64,000 nt of DNA from contig JAXMBZ010000007.1 in NCBI GenBank assembly GCA_046349615.1, positions 136,530 through 200,529 of the forward strand. The letters run 5' to 3'. A program made the position numbers and the translations under genes. The stretch comes from JADJNY01 sp046349615 (GTDB lineage Bacteria; Planctomycetota; UBA1135; GCA-002686595). The notes under the pieces were generated by a model that did no database searches, was not told where the DNA came from, and worked only from the letters and a program-made list of their open reading frames with translations. How positions within the stretch are numbered: position 1 is the stretch's first letter; each line of letters starts with the position of its first letter. This document shows positions 55,001 to 63,405 of the stretch, one piece after another.

Positions 55001-55895
55001 GGCCGTCGCCGCTGACGCGCCCGATCTCCGAGAGCAGGCGTTCGATCTCGGAGACGAGCGCGGCGCGTTCCTTCTCGCGCGCGTCGACGTCCCCTTCCGC
55101 CGCTTCGCGCTCGGCGCGCAGCGCGTTCGCCCTGGCGTCGAGCTCCGCGAGCTCGGCCCGGAGGCGGTCGAGATCGCGGTCGATCCACGCGAGGCGGTGC
55201 CGCGAGAGCCGCGTGCGCTGCGTCGACCACTCGGTCTTCGCCTCGGCCCAGCGCTCGGCCTTGCCGGCCTGGATCTTGAGCGAGCGCACGCGCGAGCTGA
55301 GCTCGCCGACGACGTCGTCGAGGCGCGCCATGTCCTCCGCGACGCGCTTCAAGCGCAGCTCGGTCTCGACGCGGCGTTGACGGTAGCGGCTGATGCCCGC
55401 GGCTTCCTCGAAGATGCGCCGGCGCTCGAGCGGGTTCGCCGAGAGCACCGCGTCGATCTTGCCCTGCTCGAGCACGGAGTAGCCGCGGCTCCCGAGGCCC
55501 GTGTCGTAGAGCATCTCGCGCACGTCCTTGAGACGCACCTTCTGCCCGTCGATCAGGTACTCGCCCTCGCCCGACTTGAACACGCGGCGCGTGATCGAGA
55601 CCTCGGCGCCGCGCCCTTCGAGCAGGTTCGACGCGTTGTCGAGGATCAGCGTCACCTCGGCGACGGAGAGTCCGGGACGCGACGCGGAACCCTTGAAGAT
55701 GACGTCGGTCATCTCGGCGCCGCGCATCGACGTCGGACGCTGCTCGCCGAGCACCCAACGCACGCTGTCGACGACGTTGCTCTTGCCGCAGCCGTTCGGA
55801 CCGACGACGCCGGTCAGCGCGTTCTCGCCGAACTCGAAGACGGTGCGGTCGGCGAACGACTTGAAGCCGAAGAGCTCGAGACGACGGAGACGCAT
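52059..55895 (-). CDS. smc: Chromosome segregation protein SMC
   Basis: SMC forms the ring-shaped condensin that organises and segregates the chromosome. The 1278-residue protein has the N-terminal ATPase half (LELFGFKSFADRTVFEF, Walker A GPNGCGKSN at 32-40, RGAEMTDVIFKGS), a first coiled coil, a hinge at about 505-680 (GLLADHLRTETRFARALDAVLQ ...), a second coiled coil, and the C-terminal half with signature LLSGGQRTLTALALLF and Walker B FCLLDEVDAALDEANV. A tail of about 90 residues after the ATPase is unusual: Ala/Glu/Pro-rich and probably disordered. The start lies 3 bp after the upstream stop. scpA and scpB are not in the window. Confidence 0.96.
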   Translation of the reverse strand: MRLRRLELFGFKSFADRTVFEFGENALTGVVGPNGCGKSNVVDSVRWVLGEQRPTSMRGAEMTDVIFKGSASRPGLSVAEVTLILDNASNLLEGRGAEVSITRRVFKSGEGEYLIDGQKVRLKDVREMLYDTGLGSRGYSVLEQGKIDAVLSANPLERRRIFEEAAGISRYRQRRVETELRLKRVAEDMARLDDVVGELSSRVRSLKIQAGKAERWAEAKTEWSTQRTRLSRHRLAWIDRDLDRLRAELAELDARANALRAEREAAEGDVDAREKERAALVSEIERLLSEIGRVSGDGRMLDERRAQLSSRVAAWQHAAKEEAERAEKLAAALGERERELARLVEERAALEARAKSATERAREKSNALRELEKNYREKRGEVERQNDAVLSLLRARTEAENRVRSLGEARGPAAARAQRVEERLGAARAQNDAVRAEEASATQRQSEAQAALLSHEEHRRELAQRMADVGQQVNALEREKNQLELERAKAQSRIEFLLARERDLEELTKGARRVLESVEKQGQPIAKEALLGLLADHLRTETRFARALDAVLQARGGALVVRDADAARAVAGWLKSAQAGQVGLLFAAADGATKPAVHALEFGGDAELVVATLRDVVAPTAGCERLADLLLANVHVVRDLDAALRLAPLHPSARFVTLEGELVDAAGLLAGTRDLVQGAVGRRSSAAELTAQVEALASRVAALEARRAELVQERIRLQKDWERSSQELETRRRALNEAGTELATARARLRDLTVGERALEQESQAVLAEMARLERDLAQETSKLEEARTRFELENARLASVDAERVGLEETKDSLAREESSAQVDATRARTELEGVARRVADLERVQNDQRAEHDRARRIHQESDANAKEGAAECERLAEKSAELLAVRGEYEEKVAGLRTLSEGGRDAIDGLRRRADVVTRALESASASLADSRLAEQRLAMARTDLLVRAQEELQLDELALKADFEPEAELADGAALDALEEAVRELKSRLDKLGPVNLEAMTELTEVGGRLEFLQNQRADLDASRQQLTEAVSTIDSESKRLFLETFEAVRTNFQRIFRQLFGGGRAEIVLEEGADVLEAGVDIIARPPGRELLSIGLLSGGQRTLTALALLFAVFEARPSPFCLLDEVDAALDEANVERFLQMLAGYRATTQFVVVTHNKSTMTACDSLYGVTMETKGVSRQVSVELGDVDRWADRGAAPNEKRAKAGAPAPVVDAESGEPVVELVPAAGDRGADGALRRVARAAQAELEAPLSETTPEPAAEADGASTEATAG

Positions 55896-55898
55896 GGA

Positions 55899-58307
55899 TC
55901 AGGAATCCTCGAGGTGGGAAGCCCGCGGCGCGGACGACGATCGGGAGGAGCGGACGGACGCGGTGCGGGCGGTGGACTCGAGCGCGGGCGCGTCCTCGCC
56001 CTCGCCCCCGCCGTCGAATTCGGGCTCGTCGCTCTGGAGCGGCCCCGCGGGCTCGTCCTCGGCGTAGAGCATCGGCGCCGCGCCGGCGCTCTCGGTCTCG
56101 GACGCGGGCAGCGCGTAGAGCGCCCACGCGCCGCTGCGCAGCCGCGAACGCGTGCGCTCGAGGCGCTCCCACGCGGAGAGCACGCTCGGACGGTCTTCGA
56201 GCGGTCCGTGCGCGAGCGCGCGCAGGATCGCGGGCGGATGGAGCGCGCCGCTCTTCTGCGTCGCGGAGAGCGCGGCCTCCGCGGCCTCGAGCGAGGAGAC
56301 CTGCGCCGCGACCCCGCCCGCGGGCGAGAGATCGAGGCCGGTCGAGTACGGCGTCGCGGCGGAACCCGCCGGAAGCGACGCGCCCTCGAAGAGCAGCGGT
56401 TGCGACACGTGGAAGTACTCGCGGTCGAGCGCGGAGAAGCGCAACGCGGCGCGTTCGCCGAACCACGTCGTGAGCGCGACGGGGAGCCCGCGCGAGCGCG
56501 AGAAACGCTGCACGGCTTCGCCGAGGAACGACACGAGCCGCGCGGCCTGTTCGGGACGGAGCTCGCCGTCCGCGACGCAGCGCAAGGCCTCGCGCAGGCC
56601 GACGGGCACGATCGCGTAGCGCACGCGGCCGCGCACGAGCCCGCGCTGCGCGCCTTCGAGCCAGCGCTCGCGGCGCTGGTGTTCGGAGAGCGCGGCGAGC
56701 CCTTCGAGCGCCGCTTCGATCGAGCGCGCGGCGTTCTCGAGGAGCGCGTCCTCGCGCCACGGTCCGGCGCGGCGCGCCGCGCGCACGAGGTTGATCGCGC
56801 ACGCGCCGCCGCAGACGAGCCCGCCGCGCTCGCGCCACGCGCGCGCGAGTCCCGGCGCGGCGAAGCGCTCGCCCGCGACGCTCCACGTGGGCACGACGAG
56901 CCCGAGCGTGAGCAGACGCTCGAACGCGGCGCGTGCGTTCGGATCCGACGCGACGCACGCGGCGAGGTCGTCGCCGTCGAGGAAGAGGCGCGGGAGCCGC
57001 GTGCGCTCGCCGTGCGCGGCGAGCTCCGCGAGCTCGAGCGCGAGCCGCGGGAGCCACGCCGGCGCGCTCGCGGAACGCGCGTTCGGAGCGGCGGCGCTCG
57101 TCGTGCTCGGCGCGGACGCGCTCGCGTTCGACGGCGCGAAGCCGAGGTCGATCGAGCGGCCCGACGCGCGCGCCGTCGCGGAGAGCGCGAGCAGGAACGA
57201 CGCGAGCGCGCTCGGCGCCGGACGATTCCCGCGCGCCGACGCGGCCGCCGACGCGCGCGTGCCGCGCGCGAAGAGCCCGACGACGAGCTGCGCGTCCTCG
57301 AGGACGACGCCGTGCGACGTGCGGCTCGCGATCTGCGCGAGCTCGTCGAGCAGCTCGAACGCGGCCTGCGGCGAACGGTCGCTCGACAGCAGCAGATCCG
57401 CGGGGATCGCCTGCGAGAGCGCGAGGTGCGGCGCTTCGAGGTCCTCGAAGTGGAGCTCGCCCGAGAGGTGCAGCTCCGCGGCGCTCTCGGGCAGGAGGTC
57501 CTCGACCGCGAAGCGGGCGAGCACGGCGCCCGCGAGCACTTCGCGCGCGGGACGCCCGCCGTACGGCTCGCGTCCGAGCACGTCCGCGGAGAGCGCCTCC
57601 GCGGGATCGCGCGGCGCGGCGTCGGAGAGCAGCCGGCGCAGGTCGTGGCGCGGCAGCACGACCGGGCGCTGGCGTCGCAGCGCCTGCGAGAGCCCGAGCT
57701 CGACGAGCTCGTTGTCGACGAGCTCGCGGATCAGCGCCGTCGAAATGCGCTTGAGGCCGCTGTCGAACACGCGCTCCTCGACGCGCGCGGCGACCTGCTC
57801 CGCCGTCGCGCGGGGGAGCTCGGCCTCGTTCATCAAGGCGACGACGATGCGGCCCTTGCTCCACGTCGCGACGCCGCCGGAGACCTGCACGCGCGGCGGC
57901 GCCTTGCGCTTGTCGCCGTGGGCCTCCGGCCGCTCGAAGGCCGTCTCGCGGCCGAGCGAGTCGTCTTGCCCGCGGACCTCGAGCGCGGCGCGGATGCGCG
58001 CGCGGCGATCGCGGTACAGGATGTACGCCTTCGCCACGGCCGCGTGGCCGAGCTCGATCAACGCCTGCTCGACGAGGTCCTGGATCTCCTCGATGCCCGG
58101 CACGGCCTCGCGCTCGGGCGTGTGCGGCAGTCGACCGTGCGGGTAGCGGCGCAGGAGCGCCATCTCGACGACGTCCGCGACCTCCGCGGCGAAGTGCGGA
58201 TCGGCCTCGCCGACCGCCGCCTGCGCGCGCGAGACCGCGTCGCTGATCTTCGTCTTGTCGAAAGGCACCTCGCGCCCGTCGCGCTTCTGGATGCGGCGCA
58301 GCTTCAT
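55899..58307 (-). CDS. ATP-cone protein resembling anaerobic ribonucleotide reductase (NrdD) but lacking the glycyl-radical domain
   Basis: An 802-residue protein. Residues 1-95 are an ATP-cone (MKLRRIQKRDGREVPFDKTKISDAV ... ELGHAAVAKAYILYRDRR), an allosteric nucleotide-binding domain. The rest follows class III reductases in places: VCGGACAINLVRAARRAG (compare the INLPR segment), YAIVPVGLREALR (compare the GLNE segment) and RFSALDREYF ... TPYSTGLDLSP. However, the C-terminal glycyl-radical motif (RVxGY-like) and the Cys4 zinc site are missing; the protein ends in an acidic, Ser-rich tail. Few cysteines remain. It starts inside the nrdR stop (ATGA), so it is co-regulated with NrdR. Probably a diverged or regulatory relative; NrdD ancestry is an inference. 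Confidence 0.55.
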   Translation of the reverse strand: MKLRRIQKRDGREVPFDKTKISDAVSRAQAAVGEADPHFAAEVADVVEMALLRRYPHGRLPHTPEREAVPGIEEIQDLVEQALIELGHAAVAKAYILYRDRRARIRAALEVRGQDDSLGRETAFERPEAHGDKRKAPPRVQVSGGVATWSKGRIVVALMNEAELPRATAEQVAARVEERVFDSGLKRISTALIRELVDNELVELGLSQALRRQRPVVLPRHDLRRLLSDAAPRDPAEALSADVLGREPYGGRPAREVLAGAVLARFAVEDLLPESAAELHLSGELHFEDLEAPHLALSQAIPADLLLSSDRSPQAAFELLDELAQIASRTSHGVVLEDAQLVVGLFARGTRASAAASARGNRPAPSALASFLLALSATARASGRSIDLGFAPSNASASAPSTTSAAAPNARSASAPAWLPRLALELAELAAHGERTRLPRLFLDGDDLAACVASDPNARAAFERLLTLGLVVPTWSVAGERFAAPGLARAWRERGGLVCGGACAINLVRAARRAGPWREDALLENAARSIEAALEGLAALSEHQRRERWLEGAQRGLVRGRVRYAIVPVGLREALRCVADGELRPEQAARLVSFLGEAVQRFSRSRGLPVALTTWFGERAALRFSALDREYFHVSQPLLFEGASLPAGSAATPYSTGLDLSPAGGVAAQVSSLEAAEAALSATQKSGALHPPAILRALAHGPLEDRPSVLSAWERLERTRSRLRSGAWALYALPASETESAGAAPMLYAEDEPAGPLQSDEPEFDGGGEGEDAPALESTARTASVRSSRSSSAPRASHLEDS

Positions 58308-58861
58308 CGATCACGCTCCCGGCGCGCGGCGTCGACGTCGGGGCCGCGGAGGAGCGCGCTCGGCGGCGCGTTCGGCGGAAGCGCGGGCAGCGCGCGCGGC
58401 GCGTCCGTGTTCGACTCGAGCATCGGCTGCAGCGTCTCGAGGAACTGCGACACGTCCTTGAACTCGCGGTAGACGCTCGCGAAGCGCACGTACGCGACCT
58501 GGTTCAGCTGGCGCAGCTCCTCCATCACGAGCGAGCCGATCACGGAGCTCTCGACCTCGCGGTCGTACTCTTCCTGACACCGCGCCTCGATGCGCGCGGT
58601 CGCGGCCTCGAGCTCCTCCATCGAGATCGGGAGCTTCTCGCACGCCTTGACCATGCCGGCGAGGATGCGCTCGCGGTCGAAGCGCACGCGCTCGCCGCTC
58701 TTCTTGATCACGCGCAGCGGCGTGTCCTCGATGCGCTCGTAGGTCGTGTAGCGCAGGAAGCACTCCAGGCACTCGCGACGACGACGGATCACCGTCCCGT
58801 CCGCCGAGGCCCGGGAATCGACCACGCGGTCGTTGTCCTTCTTGCAGCGCAGGCACCTCAT
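58304..58861 (-). CDS. nrdR: Transcriptional repressor NrdR
   Basis: NrdR represses ribonucleotide-reductase genes when dATP fills its ATP-cone. The 185-residue protein has the zinc ribbon (Cys3, Cys6, Cys31, Cys34; MRCLRCKKDNDRVVDSR and RRRRECLECFLRYTTYE) and the ATP-cone (PLRVIKKSGERVRFDRERILAGM to YVRFASVYREFKDVSQF). A Pro/Ala-rich tail of about 35 residues exceeds the usual length of about 150. The promoter region contains an NrdR-box-like palindrome, implying autoregulation. It heads the nrdR, NrdD-like, smc operon. Confidence 0.95.
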   Translation of the reverse strand: MRCLRCKKDNDRVVDSRASADGTVIRRRRECLECFLRYTTYERIEDTPLRVIKKSGERVRFDRERILAGMVKACEKLPISMEELEAATARIEARCQEEYDREVESSVIGSLVMEELRQLNQVAYVRFASVYREFKDVSQFLETLQPMLESNTDAPRALPALPPNAPPSALLRGPDVDAARRERDR

Positions 58862-58887
58862 GGCGGGGGCGAGCGGATGAGGAAACC

Positions 58888-58903
58888 ACGCTAGATGTAG
58901 TGT
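58888..58903 (-). promoter_or_regulatory. NrdR box overlapping the nrdR promoter
   Basis: On the minus strand the site reads ACACTACATCTAGCGT and matches 13 of 16 positions of the NrdR-box consensus (acaCwAtATaTwGtgt). It directly follows and overlaps by 1 nt a perfect -35 element TTGACA (58908-58903). A weak -10 (TTTCCT, 58885-58880) lies 17 bp further. Binding here would block RNA polymerase. No second box at the usual 15-16-bp spacing was recognised. Confidence 0.65.
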
Positions 58904-58963
58904 GTCAACGCCGGGCGGGCCGAAGGTTTGGTGGCGCCGACGCTCCGCCGCGGGCGCGGCGAG

Positions 58964-58972
58964 TTATCCACA
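58964..58972 (+). promoter_or_regulatory. Perfect DnaA box
   Basis: TTATCCACA matches the DnaA-box consensus exactly and stands out in this GC-rich sequence. It lies just after the mnmE stop and about 60 bp upstream of the nrdR -35 element. Only one box was noticed, so this is not evidence for an origin. It may link nrdR transcription to DnaA, or be chance. Confidence 0.4.
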
Positions 58973-58973
58973 A

Positions 58974-60356
58974 TCACTTGCCGAGACAGAAGCGCGCGAA
59001 GATGCGATCGAGCACGTCCTCGTGGGTCGTCGCACCGTCGAGTTCGTCGAGCGCGGCCGTCGCGGACCGGAGGTGTTCGGCGACGAGCTCGAGCGGCGCA
59101 GCCGAGTCCAACGCCTCGCGGGCGCGCGCGAGCTCCGAGCGCGCGGCGGCGAGCCCCGCGGCGTGCCGCGCAGCGAGCTCGCGCGAAACCCCGGACCGGA
59201 CGCGGACGAGTTCGGCGGCGAGCGCGCGTTCGAGCTCCGCGAGCCCCGCGCCCGTGCGGGCCGAGACGCCGACCCAGGCCGCGAGTCCGCGCGCCGCAGT
59301 CCACGCCGGCGGCGGTGCGCCGCGGGCCCCGGAGCGGTCGAGTTGGTTCCACGCGAGCACGACGCGCGCCCCGGCGGCGGCGGCCTCCGCGAAGGGCGGC
59401 GGCGCGTCGAGGCCCGCGCTCACCGCGTCGGCGACGAAGAGGAGCACGCTTGCCGACGCCCGCAGCTCCCCGGCGCGGGCCTGCGCGGCGCGCTCGATCT
59501 CGTCGCGCGGAGGGTGATCGCCCGCGGTGTCGACGAGGAGCGCGTCGACGCCCCCGAAGGCGACGTTCGCGACGAGCGCGTCGCGGGTCGTCCCCGCCAC
59601 CGGCGCCTCGAGTGCCTCGAGCCCCGCCGAACGGCCCGTCCTGCGCGTGAAGGCGTTGAAGAGGGCGCTCTTCCCCGCGTTCGGCGCGCCTGCGAGCACG
59701 ATCCGAGGGAGCCCCACCTCGCCCGGCCGAGCGAGCGCATCCGCCGCGGCCGCCTCGATTCGAACGAGCGCCCGCGCGAGGCACGCGCGCAGCTCCTCCT
59801 CGGGCACGTGCCCCGTGTCCGCGGGATCGAAGTCGAGGCTCGCCTCGCACAACGCGCGCGCGTCCGCGAGCGCGTCGCGCGCCGCCCCCACCGCGCGCGC
59901 GAGCCCGCCGAGGAGCAGCGCGGCGCCCGCGCGGCGCTCCGCGTCGTTCTCGGCGGAGACGAGCAGCAGCACGCCCTCGGCGCGTGAGAGGTCGAGCTTG
60001 CCCGCGTGGAACGCGCGCCGCGTGAACTCGCCCGGCTGCGCGGGCCGCGCTCCGAGCGCGACGATGCGTGCGAGCGCGCCCGCGAGCAGGTGCGGGTTCC
60101 CGGGGAGATGGAATTCGACGACGTCCTCGCCCGTGAGCGAGCGCGGTCCCTTCATCCACGCGACGAGCACGGGGAGCTCGCCTTCGCCGTCGTCGAAGCG
60201 CGCGACGCGCCACGCGCGCTCGACCTCCGCGAGTTCGAGCCCGCACGTGCGCCGCGCGAGTTCCGCCGCGAGCGGTCCGCTCGCGCGCACGATCCCGCGC
60301 CGCGCCGCGCCCGGCGGCGAAGCGACCGCGACGATCGTGTCGCGCGCGGCGGACAC
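58974..60356 (-). CDS. mnmE: tRNA modification GTPase MnmE
   Basis: MnmE with MnmG adds the carboxymethylaminomethyl group to U34 of certain tRNAs. The 460-residue protein has the N-terminal formyl-THF-binding domain (DTIVAVASPPGAARRGIVRASG), a helical domain, the inserted G domain with GAPNAGKSALFNAF (G1), AGTTRD (G2), DTAGDH (G3) and NQLD (G4), and the catalytic C-terminal FCLGK. It starts with GTG at 60356, 13 bp after yidC. The yidC-mnmE order is common around bacterial origins, but mnmG and rsmG are not in the window. Confidence 0.95.
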   Translation of the reverse strand: MSAARDTIVAVASPPGAARRGIVRASGPLAAELARRTCGLELAEVERAWRVARFDDGEGELPVLVAWMKGPRSLTGEDVVEFHLPGNPHLLAGALARIVALGARPAQPGEFTRRAFHAGKLDLSRAEGVLLLVSAENDAERRAGAALLLGGLARAVGAARDALADARALCEASLDFDPADTGHVPEEELRACLARALVRIEAAAADALARPGEVGLPRIVLAGAPNAGKSALFNAFTRRTGRSAGLEALEAPVAGTTRDALVANVAFGGVDALLVDTAGDHPPRDEIERAAQARAGELRASASVLLFVADAVSAGLDAPPPFAEAAAAGARVVLAWNQLDRSGARGAPPPAWTAARGLAAWVGVSARTGAGLAELERALAAELVRVRSGVSRELAARHAAGLAAARSELARAREALDSAAPLELVAEHLRSATAALDELDGATTHEDVLDRIFARFCLGK

Positions 60357-60369
60357 GGCTCGGAACCGC

Positions 60370-62355
60370 TCAGCGCGCGCGGCCCTTCGCGCGCTTCTGC
60401 GCCTCCGCCTGCTCCTGGAGCGCGAGCATCTTGGCGAAGAAGCCGTCCTTCTTCGGCGGCACGTCCTTGTCGTCGATCGGCCAGTACTTGCGGATGATCT
60501 TCATCTCGAAGATCGCGAGCCCCGACTGCGTGATCATGTAGACGGAGAGGCCCGCCGCGTAGTTGTAGAGGAACACGCCCATCATCACGGGCATGAACAT
60601 CATCATCTTCTGCATGCGCGCGGCCTGCTCGTCGGCGGGCGCGGGCATCATCTTCTGCTGCCACACCCACAGCGCGACCATGATCGGCGGCAGGATGTTC
60701 AGGTACGGGATCAACCCGAACGGCCAGAGGTGCAGGTTGATCTCGACGAGCCGGTCGGGCAGCGACAGGTCGGTGATCCAACCCATGAACGGCTCCTGGC
60801 GCAGGTCGAAGCTGATGCCGAGCGCGCGGTAGAGCCCGATGAACACCGGGATCTGCAGGAACATCGGCAGGCAGCCGCCGAGCGGGGGGAACGCGCCCTC
60901 CTGCTGCATCAGCTTCGCCTGCTCCGTGCGCTGCTTCGCGGGGTCGCTCTCGTAGCGCTTCTTGAGCTCGTCGATCCGCGGCTGGAGGCGCTTCATCTTC
61001 GCCGTGTAGCGCGCCATCGCCGTCTGCGAGCGCCGGTTGATCGGGAACAGGATCAAGCGCACGAGCAGCGTGAGCAGGATGATCGAGACGCCCCAGCTCG
61101 AGCAGATCCAGTGGAAGACCTTGAGCAGGCTGAGGAGCGGCGCGCTGATCCAGCGCACCCAGCCGAGGTCGTGGCGATGCAGCGACGGGAGATCGGCGTT
61201 CACCGCGGCGAGCGCGTCGGGCGCCTTCGGCCCCGCGTAGACGTCGAACGCGAGCTTCGAGCGCTCGCCCTGACGCGGAAGCGCGAGTTCGACCTGCGCA
61301 TCGGCGACGATCTGCGTGAACGCGTGCTCGGGATCCTTCAACGCGACGGCGGGGTCCTGCACCTTGCGCCAGCCCGCGCCGACGATCGACTTCGGCGCGC
61401 CCTGCGCGGGCGTCAGGAGCAGCGTGAAGTACTTCCCGTGCACGCCGGTGTACGCGATCTCGGCGCCGGAGCCGGGCGTGGCGGACGCGAGCGTGCCCCG
61501 GAGTTCGCCGCCCTTCGGATCGCGCGGGATCGACTCGCACGCGACGTCCGCGCCGGGCTTCTCGCGGTGTCCGGCCACGGCCTGCGGCTCGAGGAAGTAG
61601 CTGTCGCCCGAGTGCGCGTCCATCCACGCGCAGGGCGTGAGGTCGAACGTGCGCACACCGCTCTGCGTCGTGAGCGCGTCGTTCGCGAGCTCGAACTCGA
61701 CGCGCAGACGGTTCTCGCCCTTCACGAAGCGGAAGCGCTTCGTGAACGTGACGCCGGTGCCGGGTGAGAGCGTGAACTCGACGCCGTCCTTCTCGCCGTC
61801 CGTCTCGAGCACCTTCATCTGCCACAGCTCGTCCTCGAGCGGCGTGCGACGCAGGTGCTCGGAGTTCGGCAGCGTGCGCAGCGCGAAGGAGACGGGGCGC
61901 ACCTTCGCGCCGTCCGCGGTGTTGCCCGCGAGCGGCACCCAGTGGCGCCAGTCCTCCATCTCGGCCGGCGAGAGCCCCGCGCGGTCCCAGTACGCGCCGC
62001 TGCGCAGCTCGGCGAGGCCCCCGCCGCGGTTCGTGAACACCGCGCGGTAGCAGCCGGGCGTGCCCGGCTTGCCGACGACGAGCACTTCCTCGCGCGCTTC
62101 GGTGTCCGCGACGCGCGGCAGCGTCGGCTCGCCCGCGGCGGCCTCGGACGAGCTCTTCGCGCCCTCCGTCGGCGCGGTCGTGACGCTCACGCCGTCTCCG
62201 TTGACCTCGACTCGGGTCGGGACGTCGCCCGGGACGTTGACGGTGGTCTGCGTCGGACGCGCCGGCGGCGGCGCCGGCTTCTTGGCGACGAAGAACTGCC
62301 ACCCGATCAGGATCAGGAGGCAGAGGGGCAGGGCGATCAGGAGACGCTTGTCCAA
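60370..62355 (-). CDS. yidC: Membrane protein insertase YidC
   Basis: YidC inserts and folds inner-membrane proteins, alone or with Sec. The 661-residue protein begins with TM1 (DKRLLIALPLCLLILIGWQFFVA), then a large periplasmic P1 domain (about 30-370). The conserved C-terminal core carries five helices: SSWGVSIILLTLLVRLILFPINRRSQTAMARYTAKMKRLQPRI with the catalytic-groove Arg, GCLPMFLQIPVFIGLYRAL, PYLNILPPIMVALWVWQQKMM and MPVMMGVFLYNYAAGLSVYMITQ. The start is TTG at 62355, in the frame of the canonical (M)DKR N-terminus, with GAGGA upstream. The P1 domain indicates a Gram-negative-type envelope. Confidence 0.95.
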   Translation of the reverse strand: MDKRLLIALPLCLLILIGWQFFVAKKPAPPPARPTQTTVNVPGDVPTRVEVNGDGVSVTTAPTEGAKSSSEAAAGEPTLPRVADTEAREEVLVVGKPGTPGCYRAVFTNRGGGLAELRSGAYWDRAGLSPAEMEDWRHWVPLAGNTADGAKVRPVSFALRTLPNSEHLRRTPLEDELWQMKVLETDGEKDGVEFTLSPGTGVTFTKRFRFVKGENRLRVEFELANDALTTQSGVRTFDLTPCAWMDAHSGDSYFLEPQAVAGHREKPGADVACESIPRDPKGGELRGTLASATPGSGAEIAYTGVHGKYFTLLLTPAQGAPKSIVGAGWRKVQDPAVALKDPEHAFTQIVADAQVELALPRQGERSKLAFDVYAGPKAPDALAAVNADLPSLHRHDLGWVRWISAPLLSLLKVFHWICSSWGVSIILLTLLVRLILFPINRRSQTAMARYTAKMKRLQPRIDELKKRYESDPAKQRTEQAKLMQQEGAFPPLGGCLPMFLQIPVFIGLYRALGISFDLRQEPFMGWITDLSLPDRLVEINLHLWPFGLIPYLNILPPIMVALWVWQQKMMPAPADEQAARMQKMMMFMPVMMGVFLYNYAAGLSVYMITQSGLAIFEMKIIRKYWPIDDKDVPPKKDGFFAKMLALQEQAEAQKRAKGRAR

Positions 62356-62381
62356 GAGGATTCCTCGTCGTTCTCGATGCG

Positions 62382-63206
62382 CTAGCGGCCCGCGAAGAGG
62401 CGTTCCGCGAGGAAGTCGGGGAGGTCGGGCACCGCGCGGATCGCCGCCGCGGCCGCCGCGTGGTCGTAGTCGAGGCGCACGAACGTGATCGCGCGCCCGT
62501 CGAACAGCACGTAGGAGAGGCGCGGATCGCCGTCGCGCGGCTGGCCGACCGAACCGACGTTGACGATCGCGCGCTTCTTCGCGCCGAGGCCGAGATCGTA
62601 CGGTCCGTCCGTGCCCGTGGGGCGGAAGAGCCCGCCGTCCTCGGAGTAGACCGCGGGCACGTGGCTGTGGCCGACGAACGCGACCGCGCGCTCGCGCGCC
62701 GCCATCGCCCGGAAGTTCGCCGCGAGCTTCTCGGCGTTCTGCGAGTCGCGCGGAAGCATGTACTCCTTCACGGGCTCGCGCGGGCTGCCGTGCGCGAAGA
62801 GCGCGACGTCGTCGACGCCGCTCGCCTCGAGGCCCGACAGGAAGTCGAAGTAGTCGGGGAGCCCGGGCTCGATCGGCCCGCGCAGGAGCTCCTCGCGCGT
62901 CCACTCGATCGCGGCGCGCGCCTTCGGGTTGAAGTCCTCGGGGCTGTTCAAGAGCGCGTTCTCGTGGTTCCCGAGGAGACAGTGCCCGTCCGCGAGCGCC
63001 GCTCCGCTCGAGGGATCCTTCGCGCCGGCGACGCAGAGGCGCAGCACGAGGTCGAGCACCTGTCGCGGCTGTGCGCCGTACCCGATCATGTCGCCGAGGC
63101 AGACGAAGCGCTCGACGCCGCGCGCCCGTGCGTCCGCGACCGCGGTCGTGAGGGCGGGCAGGTTCGAGTGCAGGTCGGAGATCAGGGCTGTGCGGGGGTA
63201 GCTCAC
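62382..63206 (-). CDS. Calcineurin-like metallophosphoesterase
   Basis: A 274-residue cytosolic phosphoesterase with all motifs of the YfcE/PA4781-like group: ALISDLHSNLPAL (DxH), VCLGDMIGYG (GDxxGYG), LLGNHENAL (GNH[E]), LFAHGSPREPVKEYM and FVGHSHVPAVYS (GHxH), NVGSVGQPRDGDPRLSYVL. It binds two metal ions; the substrate may be a phosphodiester or a protein phosphate. The GTG start at 63206 has no clear Shine-Dalgarno. It lies 26 bp before yidC and is probably co-transcribed with yidC-mnmE. Confidence 0.9.
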   Translation of the reverse strand: MSYPRTALISDLHSNLPALTTAVADARARGVERFVCLGDMIGYGAQPRQVLDLVLRLCVAGAKDPSSGAALADGHCLLGNHENALLNSPEDFNPKARAAIEWTREELLRGPIEPGLPDYFDFLSGLEASGVDDVALFAHGSPREPVKEYMLPRDSQNAEKLAANFRAMAARERAVAFVGHSHVPAVYSEDGGLFRPTGTDGPYDLGLGAKKRAIVNVGSVGQPRDGDPRLSYVLFDGRAITFVRLDYDHAAAAAAIRAVPDLPDFLAERLFAGR

Positions 63207-63405
63207 TACGGCGTCGGGCCCGGCGTTCCATGCCGCGCGCGCCTCGCGGGCGCGCGCGCCGGAGGGCGGCGCCGCTCCGGAACCGACCGCGGACGGCCGG
63301 GAGGCCCGCGAGCGGGCCCGATGCCTGGTTTCAGGGGCGGGGGATTATCCGGCCCGACCCCGGACGGGACAAGGGTCGGCGCGGGAGAGAGCGTCGCGTC
63401 CGCGT

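Noticed and set aside
51055..58314. Very long open frame (2419 codons) on the minus strand across the smc and NrdD-like genes
   Set aside because: It is out of frame with two clearly recognisable genes, is made mostly of Arg, Ala, Gly and Pro, and has no domains. Such shadows are expected at this GC content.
51909..58472. 2187-codon open frame on the plus strand opposite smc and nrdR
   Set aside because: Antisense shadow without any recognisable domain; composition typical of GC-rich non-coding frames.
58862..58973. Replication origin near mnmE and nrdR
   Set aside because: Only one DnaA box, no AT-rich unwinding region, and no dnaA or parAB nearby.
63303..63318. Hairpin GGCCCG-cgag-CGGGCC between the MraY-like gene and the metallophosphoesterase gene
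   Set aside because: Only a 6-bp stem with no T-run; stems of this size arise by chance in such GC-rich sequence.
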